64,000 bases of DNA from JARLGU01 sp036504535. GTDB taxonomy: Bacteria > Armatimonadota > Armatimonadia > Armatimonadales > Capsulimonadaceae. Below the pieces are notes generated by a model, which was given only the letters and a program-made list of their open reading frames with translations, made no database searches and was not told where the DNA came from. The stretch spans positions 124,001-188,000 of the forward strand of contig DASXUY010000026.1 of the NCBI GenBank assembly GCA_036504535.1. Reading direction: 5' to 3'. The translations under genes were made by a program, and so were the position numbers. Below, one piece after another: positions 8,973-18,762 of this stretch; the first letter of the stretch is position 1, and each line of letters starts with the position of its first letter.

Positions 8973-11900
8973 TTACACCCCCACAACAACCCCGGGCCCC
9001 GAAAACACCAGCAGCGCCGTTACCAAGCTATCGTCAACCTGCAGCATCGCCGCGAGGGCCTCGCGATACAACGCGAGCTGCGGCCGGTAGTCGAGCACCC
9101 TGGCGTTCACGCCCCCTAATGGCACGTTGTCAGTCTTGAAATCAATCAGCGTCACTCCTGCAATCGTGTCTACGTCACGCTCGATCACCACGCGGTCGAA
9201 CGATCCATGGATCATCCGCCCCTTCGACACGACCGCAAACCGGCGCTCACGCCACAGTTCGACAGCGCCGTCGGGCTTCGGCGGCTTTCCGAGCACCGCC
9301 GCAAGCGCTGCAGTCCCCACCATGCCCTTGAACTCAGCCAGCCGCTCCCCTCGCCACACCGCGTCACGTCCCGCCGCATCAAAGCGCATAGCGGCGGCGA
9401 GCTCATCGTCGCCCAGCAAATCATCGCCCGTCCACGCCACCGTCGCCAGAAGCGCGTGCAAAGCGCTGCCACGCTGCTGCTCGTCAGTGTCCGCAAGCGC
9501 GAGAAGCCGCGACGCATCCACGATCCCGTCTCGCTCCGCCGACGACGGCGCCACTCGGCGAATCGTGCGGGGATCGTCGCCCGTCGACTTCACGCGCAGA
9601 CGCGCCACCGGTGCCTCCGTAACAAGCTCCGCCTCGCTTTGCTTTCTCTCAGCGGAAAGCGATGCATACCACGACGCGTCGCCGTGCGCAAACAGCCTCG
9701 ACCCTCCCCCAGCAAGCTCCACAGGCTCGCCGGCTAGTGCTGCGGCGACGATGTTACCCAGGCTCAGTTGCGTCGTCACCTTCACTGGCCCGTCCCCGCC
9801 TTTCGCAGGCTTTGGCTTGACCGCAGGGACAATCATATGCAGCGCATACCGTGCACGGGTCATGGCGACGTATAGCAAACACAGGCTGTCACGCAGTTCC
9901 TCACGCTTCCGCCTCGCGTTCGCCCGCATGATGCGCTCGTCGATCTGCTGCACCGCCTCGGATGCGTACCGAAACACGCCGCGAATTGGGTCGATCGGCG
10001 ATTCTCGATCCACGAGCAGTGTTGGCGAGCGACCAAACAGCTTGCCGCCAAGTTCAGGCAGCACGACGATGTCAAATTCCAGGCCCTTCGACTTGTGGAT
10101 CGACAGCAGCCGCACACGCGCCGGGCTGGGATCCTCCACCGGAGTTTCAAGCACCACCTTCACGAACGCTCCGGGCCGTATCCCCGGCCTCCGGTCGTAC
10201 GCGTCCGCTAAATCGATCAGCTGCGCTAACCGTTGTGCACCACGAGCGTGCGAAAGCGCCGCAAGCGACGTAGCCCACTGCCCGATCACGCGCCCATAGC
10301 CTTCCGTCGAAAGCGCGTGCCTAATCGCAAGCGACGCCACCGCCGCGCTAGCCGGGTCGCTGCCCGCCAGTCCAATCACAGCCGCCAGAGGCGAGCCCGC
10401 GACATGCCACGCCGCCGCAGTGTCGCCCGGGTGGTCCGCCAACGTAAGCGCGGAGACGATTAGCCCGACTCCGGGATCGTCGGCGCACGTGCTGCCGCCT
10501 TCAGCGGATGCGCGGACGCCCAACTTGTCGAGAGCGAGGATGATGCGCGGGATGTCCTTGTTCGCCCTCATCAGCACGCCAATGGACGACGCGGGGCAGT
10601 CACGAGCGATCTCTGCGATCCGCTTGGCAACGAAATCGATATGCCCCAATGGCAGCGGCGCGTCGTCGTCGCTGTCGGTAACGGGAGTCGTGTCCGCCGC
10701 TGGCGACGACAGCAGTTCCACATATCCCGGCAAAGTCCCGTGATATGCCTCATGCGCCATATACTGTCCATGCCACGCGGCTGCCACATCCGGCTCAGCA
10801 GCCAATGCACCGTTGCCGGGGATGCTCCCGAACACGCGGTCGACCACACCAAGCACGACCGGCGATGATCGATAGCTGGTGTTTGAGTCAACCCACGTCA
10901 GGCCAGCAAGGTCGGAGTCTAGTCGCCCGAAGATCTCTTGCGATGCGCCTCGCCAGCCGTAGATCGCCTGCTTGAGGTCGCCGACGCAGAACAGCGACGG
11001 ATCGCCCGTCGCGCTAACAATACGCTGCGCTAGTGGCTGCAAAATGCTCCACTGGTTTGGCGACGTGTCCTGGAACTCGTCCAACAGAAGGTGGTCGATA
11101 GCCCCGTCCAACCGATATGCCAGCGCGTCGCAGTCGTGAACCGCGTCGCAGTTCGCCAATGCGAGCGGCACATCGGAGAACAGCATTGCGCGCCGTTTGC
11201 GGCGGATGGCCGTGTACTGCTCGTCGTACCGCTGCATGATCGAATACGTCGCCTCGGTCTGCCGCCGAACCCGCTCCAGCAGCACGGCCTTCGCGTGCTC
11301 GATCAGCGGATTGAGGATACGAACAACATCGTCAGCGATTTGCTTGCGATTGTAAATGAGGCCGCCGCCAACAATCCCCGGCCCAAGCCCCTTGGTGAGC
11401 ACACTCGCCCATTGCCCGTCCGAAATATTCTTGAGGCTGGTTTCAAAACCCGTGCGTATGGCGTCCTTAGGCATGCCATCAAAGTGCGCAACAGCGGCGG
11501 CATACGCGGCCCGGAGATCGCTATCAGCCAGAGGCTGCCGCGGCAGGATCTGGAACCACGCTTCCTTCGTCGACGCGCGGTAGACCTCGTAGACGCTGTC
11601 CGCCATGGTGTCGATAGCGCCGGTCACCGACACAGGCGCCGCGCCATGCTCGATAGCATCCAGCAGAAGCACAAGCTCATCCCGGTCGCCGCCCCCGAGC
11701 AGCGCTTCGATGGCATCAAGGCGCATCTGCTGCGCTTCGGGGCTCTTGGACTCCAGCGGCGAGGTATCGGAAGGCGCATCGACCTCGAACCGAAACGCTT
11801 GCAGCAACCGGCTAAAAAGGCTGTCCAGAGTCAGCACCGAAACCCGATGCAGCGACGCGCACAGTCGCATGAGCAGCTTGCGGCAATCGTCGCGAGTCAG

Positions 11901-12137
11901 CGGTCGCCCGATATCGTCACCAAGAACCGACGCCGCCTTGTCAGACTCGCTTGCCAGCGCCAGGCGCTTTAGCACGCGCCCCAGAATCTCGCCTGCTGCC
12001 TTGCGCGTAAACGTTGTCGCTAGCACCGACTCCGCTTCTGCGCCTCCGCTGAACGATGACAGATAGCGCGTTGTGAGACGATAAGTCTTGCCGGATCCTG
12101 CGGACGCTTTCACTGCTTCGAGACGTATCTGTGTCAT
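8973..12137 (-). CDS. addA: UvrD-type helicase/nuclease, AddA-like subunit
   Basis: A 1054-residue SF1A helicase with a C-terminal PD-(D/E)XK nuclease, the AddA half of an AddAB-type double-strand-break resection complex. Motif I is 'ASAGSGKTYRLTTRYL' at about residues 12-27. Motif II is 'LLLDEFQDTSPNQW', the Q-type 'GDLKQAIYGWRGA' follows, and 'LLSIHKSKGLEFDIVVLPEL' is the late UvrD motif. The nuclease core is 'GSFDRVVIERD' then 'LIDFKTD' near the end. The product is somewhat shorter than typical AddA (~1200). It overlaps the addB stop by four bases (ATGA), indicating translational coupling. The name rests on this domain order and partner; RecB-like family members are the alternative. Confidence 0.88.
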   Translation of the reverse strand: MTQIRLEAVKASAGSGKTYRLTTRYLSSFSGGAEAESVLATTFTRKAAGEILGRVLKRLALASESDKAASVLGDDIGRPLTRDDCRKLLMRLCASLHRVSVLTLDSLFSRLLQAFRFEVDAPSDTSPLESKSPEAQQMRLDAIEALLGGGDRDELVLLLDAIEHGAAPVSVTGAIDTMADSVYEVYRASTKEAWFQILPRQPLADSDLRAAYAAAVAHFDGMPKDAIRTGFETSLKNISDGQWASVLTKGLGPGIVGGGLIYNRKQIADDVVRILNPLIEHAKAVLLERVRRQTEATYSIMQRYDEQYTAIRRKRRAMLFSDVPLALANCDAVHDCDALAYRLDGAIDHLLLDEFQDTSPNQWSILQPLAQRIVSATGDPSLFCVGDLKQAIYGWRGASQEIFGRLDSDLAGLTWVDSNTSYRSSPVVLGVVDRVFGSIPGNGALAAEPDVAAAWHGQYMAHEAYHGTLPGYVELLSSPAADTTPVTDSDDDAPLPLGHIDFVAKRIAEIARDCPASSIGVLMRANKDIPRIILALDKLGVRASAEGGSTCADDPGVGLIVSALTLADHPGDTAAAWHVAGSPLAAVIGLAGSDPASAAVASLAIRHALSTEGYGRVIGQWATSLAALSHARGAQRLAQLIDLADAYDRRPGIRPGAFVKVVLETPVEDPSPARVRLLSIHKSKGLEFDIVVLPELGGKLFGRSPTLLVDRESPIDPIRGVFRYASEAVQQIDERIMRANARRKREELRDSLCLLYVAMTRARYALHMIVPAVKPKPAKGGDGPVKVTTQLSLGNIVAAALAGEPVELAGGGSRLFAHGDASWYASLSAERKQSEAELVTEAPVARLRVKSTGDDPRTIRRVAPSSAERDGIVDASRLLALADTDEQQRGSALHALLATVAWTGDDLLGDDELAAAMRFDAAGRDAVWRGERLAEFKGMVGTAALAAVLGKPPKPDGAVELWRERRFAVVSKGRMIHGSFDRVVIERDVDTIAGVTLIDFKTDNVPLGGVNARVLDYRPQLALYREALAAMLQVDDSLVTALLVFSGPGVVVGV

Positions 12138-14953
12138 GCAGCGCCTCCCACTGTTCCCGCAGAAAGCGTTGCGATCACATTCGCGCGGTCAAGGCTGCGG
12201 TCAAGGCAGATGCCCTCGAAGCCATCGACATATCTGGCAGGGTCGCGAGGCGGCCAGAACTCCTGCCGTATGATCCCCGACGCGACCTGGTTTATCTTCA
12301 AATCCGCCGTCTCGAAATCTGCAGCCTCCCACCCGGAATCGGCCAGCCCTACGCTCCTGAGATCTTTGCAGAGGCAGATATAGCCCAGCTTCAGGCGGTC
12401 CGAATCCAGCGACAGAGCGGACGCCATGTGTCGGTAGAGCGGCAGTTGCAAGTCCACCCACTCCTCCTTGCGCCGGTGCCGCTCAGCAGGACTCTTATAC
12501 GTGTCGCCAAGCTTGTAATCGAGCAGCAGCGCTTCACCCGTCGACTGCTGGCGATCAATGCGGTCGATCCGCCCGCGTACCGTAAGTGTGCCTTCGGCGC
12601 ACACAATCTGTGCCTCGCCGTCCACCTCGGTGCGCTCGATCTGCCATCCGGCCGCAGCATGCGCCGCCTGGAACGTGGCGAACGCTTCCAATCGCCGCCG
12701 AATATTGTTCAGCTGGATCTCGACAGCCGGAAGCCGCTCCTTGCCGAACTGCTTCGAAGCGCTCGTCTGTAGCTCGTCGAACAGAAACGATGCGATACGC
12801 TTCGCATCGGTGTCTCCCTGCAACCCGCTCCCCGCGAACTTCCGAAGGACATCGTGCGCCATGATCCCGAACAGGCTCGCGTCCATTTCTACGTAATCGT
12901 CAGTCAACGCTCCCCGACCTTCCACATGGCGCAGGTAGAAACGGTACGGGCACGCGATATAATCCTTGAACGATGTCACTCCCACCTTCGCGAGAGGCTG
13001 AAGTCTCCGAATAGGCAACGGAATTGTCGCGAGGGAATTGACATTGTCGGACGAGTACGAAAGCAATACCCGCGCTTGCCTCGGGGTCTCGTCGGCGTAG
13101 AAATCGATTGCGCGCTTCACCAACTCGTCGTCATCGCACACAAACAGCAAACGACTTGGTCGCAGAGGGTCCCCCGCAGCCGTAGTGCGCCCCGCGATGA
13201 CTCGCACGTTTGGTCGACTGGCCAGAATCGCGGTGAGCATGTAAACATCCCGGACAAACCTTCGCCTATCGTCCACCAAACCGGCATCGCGCCGCAGCGA
13301 GTTAGGGAGTAGCGCATCCACTCCCGAACTCTCCGGGATCGCCCCCTCGTTAAACCCTGTGATCACGAGCGACGGCGCATCGTCGAGATGCAGTTCCAGC
13401 CATCCGAGCACCTCGATACTCTCGTCGTCGCCCTCATCGGGCGTCGCTTGCCCGGCAAGAACGCTCAGCGCCACTCGAATGGCCTCCGACGCGCTCACCA
13501 CGCCACTGAACGATGTTTGGGCGCTCGCGTCACGCATCGTTTTCAGCGCTGCCGCGATAGCCTCAAGCTCCTTCGCCATGCGCCGACCATTCGGGTCGTG
13601 GATATCGAATGCAACCCCCGCGTACGCCGATGCGAGCACCCCGGCTACCGGTTCGCTCCATTCGCCCAGCGGTCGCTTCCCTGTAGCCAGTGGCGCAACC
13701 AGCGCATCGATAGCGCGCTCAGCATCTTGCACAGTTCGCGAGTCAGCGCTTTCCGGTGGCCAAAACTCTGCCAGGCGCGGCGGCAAATGCTGCGAGCGGA
13801 ATCGATCAAGCGAACGCAGCCACGGTCCTGCATCACCGCCAAGCGCGAGCTTGCGTATTAGGTAGCGCTCGATATCAGGGTGTCGCAGCAACGCCGCAAA
13901 CGCGATAGCACTATGCGAGTCGACGGTATCGGCCAGTGCGCCCAGTAGCTGCGCCGGACGCCCCACCGCCACCGGGCGCCCAGTTGAGGTGCGCGCATCG
14001 CGACCAGACTCCGCCAGCGTGCGCGTCACGAGACACGTGAGCGAAGAATCACCTACCCCCACCGTAATCTTGTCGAGCGAAACGGTCTCGTTCCACTCCT
14101 CGACCGCATCCAGCATCTCAAACGCTTGATCGCGCGGGCCACCGACCACTCGCAACCGCGAATCGGTGAGCGGGATCCGCCAGTCGTCCCAGTTCGCTGG
14201 ATCCACGCAGCCTACCGCGTCGAACCGCGCTCCCTCGGACGAAGGCGCGTGAACAAGGGCCAACACCGATGCAGGCGTTGCGAGCAGCATGCGACGAACC
14301 ACGCGCGGCAAGTCGACGGTGCCGACCAGCACAAACGTGCGCCCTCGGATGAATGTGGCGTCCCGCAACGCATCCCGGCGGGCCATTGCATTGTCGCGCA
14401 TCGGCGAGTCCATCGACCTCAGCCGGTCTTCATAGATATCGCTAAGCCTGGCAAGAGTACGCCACCGCTCGCTATCATCGAACTGCCGCCCCGCACAGTG
14501 CGCCACCATCGCTTCGCAGCTCACGTCCTCGCCAGCAAGCTCTCTACGAACCGACGCGATCTCGCGGGCAAGCGGCATCCACTCTGCGAGGTCGTCGCTC
14601 GAGGGCCGACGCGGCAAAAGTGGCGCCACAAGCGCCTCGTCCGCTGTTCGCAGCACATCGGTCCACACCAACAAGCCAGTCAGCTCATCGATAGGCAGCT
14701 CGGGCACAGCGTACATCAACTCCGCCAAACTCCCCGCAGTCGCCATCACTGGCGGCAAGAGAATCGCCCCCTCACGGTGAGCCCGCGCCGCGAGCAGCTC
14801 AACCAGCCGTCGCCCCGCCCGCGACCCCGGTGTCGCCACCACAACATTGCTCAAGTCACACTCGCGCCCCGTCGCAAACCGCGACCACAGCAAATCCACC
14901 GCCGCAGGCAAGCAAGCCCGATCCCAGCCCAAAAATAAGCGCTCAATTGACAT
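12134..14953 (-). CDS. addB: AddB-like helicase-fold/nuclease subunit
   Basis: A 939-residue partner of AddA. The N-terminal two-thirds resemble the inactivated helicase fold of AddB: there is no Walker A lysine in the N-terminal strand-loop, where 'VVVATPGSRAGRRLVELL' replaces it. The C-terminal PD-(D/E)XK nuclease has 'FKDYIACPYRFYLRHVEG', 'GRIDRIDRQQSTGEALLLDYKLG' and 'QLPLYRHM'. AddB proteins usually carry one Cys before the nuclease and a CxxC...C trio at the end that hold an Fe-S cluster. Here only one Cys is near the end ('GFEGICLDRS'), so the cluster is probably absent. The gene is also shorter than typical AddB (~1100). It comes first, with addA overlapping its stop. Confidence 0.8.
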   Translation of the reverse strand: MSIERLFLGWDRACLPAAVDLLWSRFATGRECDLSNVVVATPGSRAGRRLVELLAARAHREGAILLPPVMATAGSLAELMYAVPELPIDELTGLLVWTDVLRTADEALVAPLLPRRPSSDDLAEWMPLAREIASVRRELAGEDVSCEAMVAHCAGRQFDDSERWRTLARLSDIYEDRLRSMDSPMRDNAMARRDALRDATFIRGRTFVLVGTVDLPRVVRRMLLATPASVLALVHAPSSEGARFDAVGCVDPANWDDWRIPLTDSRLRVVGGPRDQAFEMLDAVEEWNETVSLDKITVGVGDSSLTCLVTRTLAESGRDARTSTGRPVAVGRPAQLLGALADTVDSHSAIAFAALLRHPDIERYLIRKLALGGDAGPWLRSLDRFRSQHLPPRLAEFWPPESADSRTVQDAERAIDALVAPLATGKRPLGEWSEPVAGVLASAYAGVAFDIHDPNGRRMAKELEAIAAALKTMRDASAQTSFSGVVSASEAIRVALSVLAGQATPDEGDDESIEVLGWLELHLDDAPSLVITGFNEGAIPESSGVDALLPNSLRRDAGLVDDRRRFVRDVYMLTAILASRPNVRVIAGRTTAAGDPLRPSRLLFVCDDDELVKRAIDFYADETPRQARVLLSYSSDNVNSLATIPLPIRRLQPLAKVGVTSFKDYIACPYRFYLRHVEGRGALTDDYVEMDASLFGIMAHDVLRKFAGSGLQGDTDAKRIASFLFDELQTSASKQFGKERLPAVEIQLNNIRRRLEAFATFQAAHAAAGWQIERTEVDGEAQIVCAEGTLTVRGRIDRIDRQQSTGEALLLDYKLGDTYKSPAERHRRKEEWVDLQLPLYRHMASALSLDSDRLKLGYICLCKDLRSVGLADSGWEAADFETADLKINQVASGIIRQEFWPPRDPARYVDGFEGICLDRSLDRANVIATLSAGTVGGAA

Positions 14954-15100
14954 ACGCTACTGTTCGGGTGGGACGCCGTGTTATCCTGCTGGCGAATAGG
15001 GGCAGGGTGTGGACCATAACGGAGCTACAGTCTGCCGCACTATAGCGGCGACCGGGGCTAACCAAACCGACGCCATCCACAATTAGGTCCGCGTCACCAC

Positions 15101-15153
15101 TCCTAGCCCAAAGGGCGATCCGCCCTTCACAGGCACCTCTTTAGCGGATGCAT
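15101..15153. repeat. fragment of the 306 bp dispersed repeat
   Basis: The segment TCCTAGCCCAAAGGGCGATC through to TTAGCGGATGCAT matches the reverse complement of part of the 8587-8893 unit. It sits in the 500 bp gap 14954-15450 between addB and the PL8 lyase, read divergently. The remainder of that gap shows only a small hairpin (ACCACG...CGTGGT near 15320) and a possible -10 TATACT near 15353 for the lyase gene. Confidence 0.6.
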
Positions 15154-15450
15154 CACCCATTGCACGCTCCCCACACCGATAACGACAACGTCACTGTGTC
15201 GCCGCCATCGATACTCGCCCAGCACCAAAACCCGGCCCATCTCGGGTATATGTTTGCCAATTACCGGCGATTCACGACGCGAAATTCCTGTGGGTCGGAG
15301 ACCCTATCTTCAATAACTAACCACGTCATTCATGGCGTGGTGGCTTCTCGTATACTTGATGCTTGGATGACGCCGTGCTGCCGTGGGCATCCACTCTGTG
15401 CGGTCTCTGCCCGATCACCAAAGTCCTAAACGTTCCCAAACGACCACACC

Positions 15451-17502
15451 ATGCACAATCCAATCATCCTTTTCCTATTCTCGCTAATCGCACTGACCAT
15501 CCTCCTACCCGTATGCGCCACCGCAGCCGAGCGAGACCCGTTCGACATCGTCATCGAGCGCGAGCGCGCCGCATTGCTCACGCTCACGCCGCCCACCACG
15601 GCGACAGTGACCCGATACTGCGACACGCTGAAGGACGATGGAAGCTGGCCAGATATCGATTACGTCTCCAATGATCGAACAATCTGGGCAGCGGCGAGAC
15701 ACTTGGATCGAGTAAAAGCGCTTTGCCTTGCGCTTGAGGCACCTGCGAACACCGCTCCCGATGTGCCACGCGTCATGACGACCATTTCAAAGGCGCTGGA
15801 TTACTGGACCGTCAACCGGTTCAAGAACCCCAACTGGTGGCAAAACGATATCGGCGTTCCCGGCGTTGCGCGCGACATCTTACTACTCTCCTCAGCACGC
15901 CTCGATACCGACCGCAGAGCAGCCGCGCTATCGATACTGAACCAATACGGACGCGCAAAACCCGGCGACGGGGCGAACACGATTTGGGAGGCCGAGCTAG
16001 GGCTCACGTACGCGATGCTGACACGCGACGGCGATCTAGCGGCGAAGCAATCCGCTATCATTGCGGGCGAAATCGGCATCACCAGGGGCGATGGTCTCCA
16101 GTCGGACTACAGCTATCATCAGCACGGTCCGCGTCTTCAGCAGTTCCACTACGGCAGCGTTTACCTGAGCAACACGGCGCGCCTATCATCGATGCTCAGC
16201 GGTACTCCCTGGGCCATCCCAGCGCCGAAGGTCCAGCTTCTGGTTGATATGCTGCTTCAGGGTGACCGCTGGATGATGCGCAAGTCGACCACGATTCCAA
16301 GCACCCTCGACCGCGCTGTTAGCCGCCCCGACGGCCAGCGCGTCAAGCTTGGGGCGGTTGCCGACTACCTTGCGGAAGCATCGCCGACGCACGCTGACGA
16401 GTTGCGGCAATTCAAGAGCAGTCTGCACACCGGCATCCCGCCAGTGCTCGGGTTCCGCTCCTACCCGCGCTCCGATTTCGCCGCATTCCAACGCCCAGCA
16501 TTTAGCTTTTTCGTGAAGATGGTATCAACTCGGACGCGGACGACAGAATCGATCAACGGCGAAAACCTCAAAGGACATTTGCTAGGGTGCGGCGACCATT
16601 ATCTGCTTCGCGATGGCGAGGAGTATGCCGAAATGCCGCCAGTGTGGGATTGGAGCCTTATCCCGGGAATCACATGGGCACAAGGCGCAGGAGATGTGCT
16701 CAAGCGGCCGTTCGCAGGCTCAATCGGGGATGGCGATGCTGGTGCGAGCGCCATGGATTACGCGTTCGGAACGGCAGGAGCGCCAACTATCACGGCAAAG
16801 AAGTTGTGGGCGTGCGACGGCGACGTAGTCGTCTGCCTCATCGGCGGACTGACGGCGAGCGGCATCACCACGCCTCTGCGCACCGCGCTGGATAACTGCC
16901 TGGAGCGTGGACCGGTCATTGTGTGTGGCGTAGATGGCGCTACAACCGCCGCCACTGAAGGTAAACTGCCTGCAAAGCTGCTACGCTGGATCTATCACTG
17001 GGGATTTGCCTACGTGCCGCTCGATAACAGCGGCGTATCCCTCGAAACGGGACCCCGAATTGGATCGTGGGGCTCAATCAACACGGCGTTCCCCGACAAG
17101 TCGGTCACTCGCTCCGTCTTTATGCCCGTGATTGAGCACGGAGCCAGCCCCGCCGCACAATCATCCGGCTTTGCGATCGTTGCGTGTACCGACGAGAAAG
17201 ATGCAGCCACCAAAGCGGCGACGCCGACATGGCGCATCGTATCCAACACCGCTGCCCTTCAAGCTGTAGCATTTACGGGCGGCGCACTTATGGCGGCCTT
17301 CTACGAACCTGGCACGCTTAACATCGCCAAAGGCGACACCCTCACCGTCGACCGCCCGTGCCTCATCTTCCGCCGTAACGGAGCTCTTACCCTCGCTGAT
17401 CCCACCCAGACCGGTGGCCCAATCACTATCACGCTCCCCGAACGAGCGCCGAAAGCCCTGACGCTACCCGCCGACGGCACGGCGGCATCTGTCGGGAACT
17501 GA
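15451..17502 (+). CDS. secreted polysaccharide lyase family 8 (chondroitin/hyaluronan/xanthan lyase type)
   Basis: A 683-residue exported lyase that should cleave uronic-acid polysaccharides by beta-elimination. A signal peptide covers residues 1-26 (to ATAAE). The alpha/alpha toroid holds 'NWWQNDIGVPG' (~128-138) and 'SYHQHGP' (~221-227). By counting, Asn176, His225, Tyr234, Arg288 and Arg292 fall where chondroitinase AC has its catalytic Asn175, His225, Tyr234, Arg288 and Arg292. 'SINGENLKGHLLGCGDHYLL' and 'PPVWDWSLIPGITW' are the central beta-domain blocks. The C-terminal beta domain ends at 683. No ribosome binding site is obvious before the ATG. The exact substrate cannot be read from sequence. 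No sugar regulator is adjacent. Confidence 0.88.
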   Translation: MHNPIILFLFSLIALTILLPVCATAAERDPFDIVIERERAALLTLTPPTTATVTRYCDTLKDDGSWPDIDYVSNDRTIWAAARHLDRVKALCLALEAPANTAPDVPRVMTTISKALDYWTVNRFKNPNWWQNDIGVPGVARDILLLSSARLDTDRRAAALSILNQYGRAKPGDGANTIWEAELGLTYAMLTRDGDLAAKQSAIIAGEIGITRGDGLQSDYSYHQHGPRLQQFHYGSVYLSNTARLSSMLSGTPWAIPAPKVQLLVDMLLQGDRWMMRKSTTIPSTLDRAVSRPDGQRVKLGAVADYLAEASPTHADELRQFKSSLHTGIPPVLGFRSYPRSDFAAFQRPAFSFFVKMVSTRTRTTESINGENLKGHLLGCGDHYLLRDGEEYAEMPPVWDWSLIPGITWAQGAGDVLKRPFAGSIGDGDAGASAMDYAFGTAGAPTITAKKLWACDGDVVVCLIGGLTASGITTPLRTALDNCLERGPVIVCGVDGATTAATEGKLPAKLLRWIYHWGFAYVPLDNSGVSLETGPRIGSWGSINTAFPDKSVTRSVFMPVIEHGASPAAQSSGFAIVACTDEKDAATKAATPTWRIVSNTAALQAVAFTGGALMAAFYEPGTLNIAKGDTLTVDRPCLIFRRNGALTLADPTQTGGPITITLPERAPKALTLPADGTAASVGN

Positions 17503-17774
17503 CAATCGGCGGTCGCACTCCATGTAAAGGCGCCGCCCAACCCAAGCGCCCCAACTTAGCCCGCGTAGCGGGTGCTCTGCGTCAGACCGGGCGTTCAGAC
17601 CCGGTTAACGTATAAGCACAAATATATATTTTACGGCATCACCAACCTACTAAATGATATAAGCGTGGTACAATATCAGCATAGGCATACACTAAGAGCT
17701 ATAGGCTTGCCGTTGCACATTGACAACGAACGCCGGAATTAGGCAACGCGCACGACATGTGTCGCCCATTACAA
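17503..17774. other. intergenic stretch with hairpin, no gene
   Basis: Convergent gap between the PL8 lyase and sufT. A hairpin ACCGGG/CCCGGT lies at about 17589-17608 and an AT-rich segment at 17620-17690. No coding frame or RNA gene is supported. Confidence 0.4.
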
Positions 17775-17823
17775 TTTTGCGCGCAAAAAAAGAATCGCGT
17801 TGCGCAACGCAAACGCGCAAAAC
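17775..17823 (-). terminator. palindromic repeat acting as terminator of the suf operon (copy 1)
   Basis: Nested palindrome: outer arms TTTTGCGC...GCGCAAAA, inner perfect palindrome GCGTTGCGCAACGC. On the minus strand the inner hairpin is followed by GATTCTTTTTTTG, a good U-tract, 11 bp after the sufT stop. A near-identical copy lies at 39702-39749 and a partial one in opposite orientation at 39265-39299; all three are placed to terminate the gene before them. Confidence 0.7.
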
Positions 17824-17834
17824 GGCCCAAGGCT

Positions 17835-18266
17835 CTAGAAGAAGCCCAAGTCCAGCTTCGCTTCTTCCGACATACGGTCCATAGACCATGTCGGCTCCCA
17901 CACTAGCTCTACCTTTGCGCCAAGGACGCCTTCCACCCCCGCCACCTTGCGCTCCACATCACCGGGAAGCGTCCCCGCAACCGGGCAGCCAGGCGACGTC
18001 AGCGTCATGTCGATAGTCACGAACCGCTCTTTGTCGATGCGGATATCATAAATCAGGCCGAGTTCGTAGATATCGACTGGAATCTCGGGATCATAGCACG
18101 TCTTGAGCGTCTCGATAATCTCTTCTTCCAGCAGGTTCACTTCGACGGGGTTCAGCGGTGGCAACGGCTCCTTCGGCGCATCCGAATCAGCACCAGCCTC
18201 GTTCGCGAGACGCGTATCCGGTGTCTCAGCGCCCCCGTTCTTTAGTAGTCGCGATATCATGCTCAT
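17835..18266 (-). CDS. sufT: SufT / MIP18-family Fe-S assembly protein
   Basis: A 143-residue DUF59 (MIP18) protein that helps mature Fe-S proteins. The domain covers residues ~50-125: 'CYDPEIPVDIYELGLIYDI' and 'TLTSPGCPVAGTLPGDV', which holds the conserved Cys. An acidic, proline-containing N-terminal extension of about 40 residues precedes it. The ATG at 18266 follows GGAG and overlaps the sufE stop by four bases, so the two are translationally coupled; the longer upstream frame is a sufE shadow. It closes the sufBCDSE-T operon. Confidence 0.9.
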   Translation of the reverse strand: MSMISRLLKNGGAETPDTRLANEAGADSDAPKEPLPPLNPVEVNLLEEEIIETLKTCYDPEIPVDIYELGLIYDIRIDKERFVTIDMTLTSPGCPVAGTLPGDVERKVAGVEGVLGAKVELVWEPTWSMDRMSEEAKLDLGFF

Positions 18267-18736
18267 ACCTTGCTTACTCCACTCGCCGTCTCGCTTTGCT
18301 CGACAGCAGCAAACGCCACAGCGTACCGCCGCATCTTTCCGAACACCTCGTTCAAACCGTTCGAACGCTGCGTAGAGAGGGCATCGCTGAGGCCCATTCG
18401 CTGCACATAGGTCGGCGGAGTGGCGATAATCTCTTCTGGCGTGTGGCCCGAGAACACCCTCACCGCGAGGCTCAACAGACCGCGAACAATCGCGGCATCG
18501 CTGTCGGCATCGAAGTAGAGCACGCCGTCGTCCAGTTCTGCGTGAAGCCAAACCTGCGACTGGCAGCCCTTGACGATATAATCCGGAGTCCGAAACTCCT
18601 CGGGGTAAGGAGGCATCTTGCCCCCAAGCTCAATGATATAGACGTATCGCTCTTTCCATTCGTCAAACAGTTCGAACGACTCCACGATATCATCTTCAAT
18701 TGCAGTGATGCTCTCACGAGCAGGCACGCGGGCCAT
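18263..18736 (-). CDS. sufE: SufE sulfur-transfer protein
   Basis: A 157-residue SufE that accepts persulfide sulfur from SufS and passes it to the SufBCD scaffold. The active Cys lies in 'IVKGCQSQVWLHAEL' at about residue 58; 'LFDEWKERYVYIIELG' is the family's N-terminal helix. It lies 26 bp after sufS. SufE rather than SufU is the sulfur acceptor here. The final 20 residues are Ser/Glu-rich and not conserved. Confidence 0.95.
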   Translation of the reverse strand: MARVPARESITAIEDDIVESFELFDEWKERYVYIIELGGKMPPYPEEFRTPDYIVKGCQSQVWLHAELDDGVLYFDADSDAAIVRGLLSLAVRVFSGHTPEEIIATPPTYVQRMGLSDALSTQRSNGLNEVFGKMRRYAVAFAAVEQSETASGVSKV

Positions 18737-18762
18737 AACAAATCCACCTTAACCGCAGCAGC

